Positions 61,237 to 64,000 of a stretch of 64,000 nucleotides of DNA are shown in pieces (position 1 is the stretch's first letter; the number at the start of each line of letters is the position of its first letter). This stretch comes from Streptococcus cristatus. Its GTDB lineage: Bacteria; Bacillota; Bacilli; Lactobacillales; Streptococcaceae. Location: NCBI RefSeq assembly GCF_003943515.1, contig NZ_RJPT01000001.1:219693-283692 (forward strand), in the 5' to 3' direction. Below the pieces are notes generated by a model, which saw only the letters and a program-made list of their open reading frames with translations, was not told the origin of the DNA and ran no database searches. The position numbers were made by a program, and so were the translations under genes.

Positions 61237-62776
61237 ACGCGCCTTAATCAGCGTCTCAGACAAAGCGGGCATTGTTGAATTTGCCCAAGAACTCAAAAAA
61301 CTTGGTTGGGACATCATCTCAACAGGTGGTACCAAAGTTGCCCTTGACAATGCTGGGGTGGAGACCATTGCGATCGATGACGTGACTGGTTTTCCAGAGA
61401 TGATGGACGGTCGCGTCAAGACCCTCCATCCAAATATCCACGGTGGCCTCCTTGCTCGTCGTGACTTGGATAGTCACCTAGAAGCAGCCAAGAACAATAA
61501 GATTGAGCTCATCGACCTTGTAGTTGTCAATCTCTATCCTTTCAAGGAAACGATTCTCAAGCCAGATGTGACCTATGCAGATGCGGTGGAAAATATCGAT
61601 ATCGGTGGGCCATGTATGCTTCGTTCAGCAGCTAAAAACCATGCCAGCGTGACAGTTGTGGTAGACCCTGCTGACTATGCTGTGGTTTTGGACGAATTGT
61701 CAGCCAATGGTGAAACGACTTACGAAACGCGTCAACGTTTGGCGGCTAAGGTTTTCCGTCACACAGCAGCTTATGATGCCTTGATTGCAGAATACTTCAC
61801 AGCTCAAGTGGGCGAAGCAAAACCAGAAAAACTCACTTTGACCTATGACCTCAAGCAAGCCATGCGCTATGGGGAAAATCCTCAGCAGGATGCGGACTTC
61901 TACCAAAAAGCTTTGCCGACAGACTACTCAATTGCATCAGCGAAACAGCTTAACGGTAAGGAATTGTCCTTTAACAATATCCGTGATGCTGATGCTGCCA
62001 TTCGTATTATCCGTGACTTCAAAGACCGTCCAACCGTTGTAGCTCTCAAACACATGAACCCATGTGGAATCGGTCAAGCTGATGACATCGAGACTGCTTG
62101 GGACTATGCTTATGAGTCTGATTCAGTGTCTATCTTCGGTGGTATTGTCGTTCTCAACCGTGAGGTGGATGCTGCGACCGCTGAGAAGATGCACGGCGTC
62201 TTCCTTGAAATCATCATCGCACCGAGCTATACAGATGAGGCGCTAGCCATTTTGACCAACAAAAAGAAAAACTTGCGTATCCTTGCCTTGCCATTTGACG
62301 CTCAAGAGGCTAGTGAAGTGGAAGCAGAATACACAGGTGTTGTCGGTGGACTTCTCGTGCAAAACCAAGACGTGGTCAAAGAGAGCCCAGCTGATTGGCA
62401 AGTGGTGACCAAACGTCAACCAACCGAGACAGAAGCGACAGCCCTTGAGTTCGCTTGGAAAGCCATCAAGTACGTCAAATCAAACGGTATCATTGTGACC
62501 AACGACCACATGACACTTGGCGTTGGCCCAGGTCAAACTAACCGTGTGGCTTCTGTTCGCATCGCCATTGACCAAGCTAAAGACCGCCTTGACGGCGCTG
62601 TGCTTGCTTCAGATGCCTTCTTCCCATTCGCGGATAACGTGGAAGAAATCGCCAAAGCTGGCATCAAGGCGATTATCCAGCCAGGTGGCTCCGTCCGTGA
62701 CCAAGAATCTATCGAAGCGGCGGATAAATATGGTTTGACCATGGTCTTCACAGGCGTGAGACATTTTAGACATTAA
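61229..62776 (+). CDS. purH: bifunctional AICAR formyltransferase/IMP cyclohydrolase
   Basis: A 515-residue enzyme for the last two steps to IMP. The N-terminal cyclohydrolase domain ([40 protein letters not shown]) is followed by the transformylase domain ([13 protein letters not shown] [23 protein letters not shown] with Lys-His, and [31 protein letters not shown]). Its start lies in the tail of the nuclease gene, with TTGGAG as SD. A terminator follows, so purD, purE, purK and purB are not in this operon. Confidence 0.97.
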   Translation: MTKRALISVSDKAGIVEFAQELKKLGWDIISTGGTKVALDNAGVETIAIDDVTGFPEMMDGRVKTLHPNIHGGLLARRDLDSHLEAAKNNKIELIDLVVVNLYPFKETILKPDVTYADAVENIDIGGPCMLRSAAKNHASVTVVVDPADYAVVLDELSANGETTYETRQRLAAKVFRHTAAYDALIAEYFTAQVGEAKPEKLTLTYDLKQAMRYGENPQQDADFYQKALPTDYSIASAKQLNGKELSFNNIRDADAAIRIIRDFKDRPTVVALKHMNPCGIGQADDIETAWDYAYESDSVSIFGGIVVLNREVDAATAEKMHGVFLEIIIAPSYTDEALAILTNKKKNLRILALPFDAQEASEVEAEYTGVVGGLLVQNQDVVKESPADWQVVTKRQPTETEATALEFAWKAIKYVKSNGIIVTNDHMTLGVGPGQTNRVASVRIAIDQAKDRLDGAVLASDAFFPFADNVEEIAKAGIKAIIQPGGSVRDQESIEAADKYGLTMVFTGVRHFRH

Positions 62777-62786
62777 GGAGATTTAT

Positions 62787-62824
62787 ATTGGAGAAAATGC
62801 TTAAATCTTTTCTCCAATTTTTTT
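62787..62824 (+). terminator. terminator of the purine operon
   Basis: ATTGGAGAAAA pairs with TTTTCTCCAAT around a 10-base loop, with a T-run. Confidence 0.85.
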
Positions 62825-62829
62825 GCGCA

Positions 62830-62871
62830 AAAAAACTCCCAAAAGAATGAATATATCATCTTTTGGGAGTT
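62830..62871 (-). terminator. terminator of ebfC
   Basis: AACTCCCAAAAGA and TCTTTTGGGAGTT form a 13-bp stem; on the minus strand a run of seven Ts follows. Confidence 0.85.
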
Positions 62872-62895
62872 GATTTTTATAGGGACTTAGCAGAA

Positions 62896-63195
62896 TTAGA
62901 AAGAAAGTCCACTTTGGAAAGCGCTGAGTTTTTGTTTAGCTACTTCGTTGATTTGATCGATAGCAGCATTGATAGCTTGGCTAGTCAAATCAGATAGAGT
63001 TTCCATATCTTCTGGGTCTACGATAGCAGGCTGAAAGTCAATTTTGACAACCTTTTTATCACCAGTAAGAGTTGCTACAACTAAATCTTGGCTAGATTTT
63101 CCAACAAATTCAGTTGCAGCTAATTCTGCTTGAGCAATGTCCATGTCTTTTTTAAGTTTTTGGGCTTGCTTCATCATGTTTTGCATATTCATCAT
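62896..63195 (-). CDS. ebfC: YbaB/EbfC family nucleoid-associated protein
   Basis: A 99-residue YbaB/EbfC DNA-binding protein. The N-terminal [25 protein letters not shown] helix, the central strand region [32 protein letters not shown], and a helical C-terminus match the family. ATG 63195 with AAAGGAAAGAA upstream is used instead of a frame open to 63240. It is usually beside dnaX-recR, but here it is alone, convergent with the purine operon. Confidence 0.93.
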   Translation of the reverse strand: MMNMQNMMKQAQKLKKDMDIAQAELAATEFVGKSSQDLVVATLTGDKKVVKIDFQPAIVDPEDMETLSDLTSQAINAAIDQINEVAKQKLSAFQSGLSF

Positions 63196-63301
63196 AAGAT
63201 TTTCTTTCCTTTCTCTCGCAAGGGCTGAGCCCCTTAGCAATCTTCACTCTTCAATTATATCATTTTTTGGAAAAGTGGCAAGAAGAACATTTCTAGAAGG
63301 T

Positions 63302-63331
63302 TTGACAAAGATTTAGTCTTTATAGTAGAAT
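63302..63331 (+). promoter_or_regulatory. promoter of the lipoprotein gene at 63365
   Basis: -35 TTGACA (63302-63307), 18 bases, -10 TAGAAT (63326-63331). Confidence 0.65.
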
Positions 63332-63364
63332 GGTCATGAATCTATATACCAAGGAGAAGACAAC

Positions 63365-63778
63365 TTGAAAAATAAGAAGATAAAAGGTTTGCTGTTGGTA
63401 GTGCTCTCATCCCTCTTCATCTTAATCGGCTGTAGTGGTAGCCCCAAAATTCAGGGGAAATGGAATGTTCAGGATGTTAGAGGTGAACAAACGACCATTG
63501 AAATAAAAGACAAGACTATCATTGTCAACGAAGAAGAGTATAAGTATACTCAAAATGCTGTTGGTTTTAAAAATGGGGTGAGTTATTATGGCCTGACTCG
63601 GAAAGATAATGGCAAAATATTTTCTATAGTCTTTCCTGAGAAAGATAAAAATGTTGCTATTATGCTAATTCCTGATTCAGACGATGACTATCTCACAGGT
63701 AGTATGCTCTTTGCTATGAACCGCAAGGAAAAGCCAGATTATAAAAAATATGCAGAAAAATATTTCAATGTACAGTAG
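63365..63778 (+). CDS. small lipoprotein of unknown function
   Basis: A 137-residue lipoprotein: signal MKNKKIKGLLLVVLSSLFILIGC with lipidation Cys23. A compact domain (KIQGKWNVQDVRGEQTTIEIKDKTIIV, with Trp and alternating beta strands) follows, then a basic C-terminus. It resembles small streptococcal lipocalin-like or DUF-type lipoproteins of unknown role. The start is TTG, with AAGGAGA nine bases before it. A good promoter and terminator make it monocistronic. Confidence 0.8.
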   Translation: MKNKKIKGLLLVVLSSLFILIGCSGSPKIQGKWNVQDVRGEQTTIEIKDKTIIVNEEEYKYTQNAVGFKNGVSYYGLTRKDNGKIFSIVFPEKDKNVAIMLIPDSDDDYLTGSMLFAMNRKEKPDYKKYAEKYFNVQ

Positions 63779-63781
63779 AAG

Positions 63782-63809
63782 AAAAAGGCGCTGAATTTCA
63801 GCGTCTTTT
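63782..63809. terminator. bidirectional terminator between the lipoprotein gene and pepX
   Basis: AAAAAGGCGCTGA pairs with TCAGCGTCTTTT; A/T runs flank both sides. Confidence 0.75.
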
Positions 63810-63814
63810 AGGTT

Positions 63815-64000
63815 TTATGAAAGTGATGTCATGGTCGGCAAGTCTAGACTAGATTGCCCTAAATCTACCGTCAGCTGATAGTCGGTCTTATCACGAACAG
63901 TATGCTCAAAGTCTGTAGTGTAGAGGACGAGGCGGAGCTGGTCGCCTTTTTTCATCTTGTAGATGGTTGGTTGCAGATCAAAGCTACATTCCATCCATTG
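63815..64000 (-). CDS. pepX: Xaa-Pro dipeptidyl-peptidase, C-terminal end (cut by window edge)
   Basis: The minus strand gives the last 61 residues and a TAA at 63815-63817. The sequence ([33 protein letters not shown], then [15 protein letters not shown]) matches the beta-sandwich tail of streptococcal PepX, which removes X-Pro dipeptides from peptides. Catalytic residues lie outside the window. Confidence 0.85.
   Translation of the reverse strand, partial: QWMECSFDLQPTIYKMKKGDQLRLVLYTTDFEHTVRDKTDYQLTVDLGQSSLDLPTMTSLS

Noticed and set aside
1..64000. CRISPR array, complete insertion sequence or prophage
   Set aside because: No spaced direct-repeat array, transposase or phage structural gene was seen; only an integrase tail remains.

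Overview
The window reads as chromosomal DNA of a low-to-mid G+C viridans streptococcus of the sanguinis/gordonii/mitis type. This rests on streptococcal gene blocks (dut - phosphatase - radA - carbonic anhydrase, rnpA - yidC1 - khpB, rpsL - rpsG - fusA - gap, glnR - glnA, purCLFMN-H), RNase J2 next to estA, a CiaR-dependent csRNA, GlnR and PurR sites, and frequent TTG starts behind strong AGGAG ribosome binding sites. Species cannot be fixed from the sequence alone. Both ends cut a gene: an alpha/beta hydrolase at the left and pepX at the right.

Layout. 1-1.9 kb: minus-strand Rrf2 regulator, quinone-oxidoreductase-like protein and hydrolase, with matching palindromes before the first two. 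1.9-2.6 kb: decayed integrase tail beside tRNA-Lys and a probable SRP RNA. 2.6-8.1 kb: rarA, then small enzymes, prmA-rsmE and a glutamine amidotransferase. 8.1-12.7 kb: csRNA, Nudix, and the dut-radA operon, in which radA has no ATG/GTG/TTG and appears to start at ATC. 12.7-18.3 kb: TrpYZ-like ABC transporter without its binding protein, an Mga-type regulator, and the cell-envelope stress operon glsB-amaP-DUF2273-asp23-csbD. 18.3-20.4 kb: mostly non-coding DNA around an alcohol dehydrogenase, with a CcpA-type promoter that leads into no gene.

20.4-29.3 kb: rnjB-estA, gltX, a lipoprotein, rnpA-yidC1-khpB, rpmH, and two copies of a highly structured intergenic repeat. 29.3-34 kb: a membrane protein/HTH/DUF2975 operon with a three-unit 21-bp operator-like array, then an ArsR-type regulator and an MFS exporter. 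34-42.9 kb: tatD-rnmV-(SDR)-rsmA, tRNA-Leu, rsgA-rpe-thiN-rmuC-yhaM, purR. 43.8-52.4 kb: translation and glycolysis genes (rpsL, rpsG, fusA, gap, pgk), then glnR-glnA. 52.5-62.8 kb: purine operon purC-L-F-M-N-[nuclease]-H. 62.8-64 kb: ebfC, a lipoprotein, and the pepX tail.

The most unusual element is an AT-rich Mrr-like PD-(D/E)XK nuclease gene overlapping purN and purH inside the purine operon. The operon then stops at purH, without purD/E/K/B. Other points worth following are the radA ATC start, the paired structured repeats with competing stems, the 21-bp repeat operator, and candidate small RNAs.
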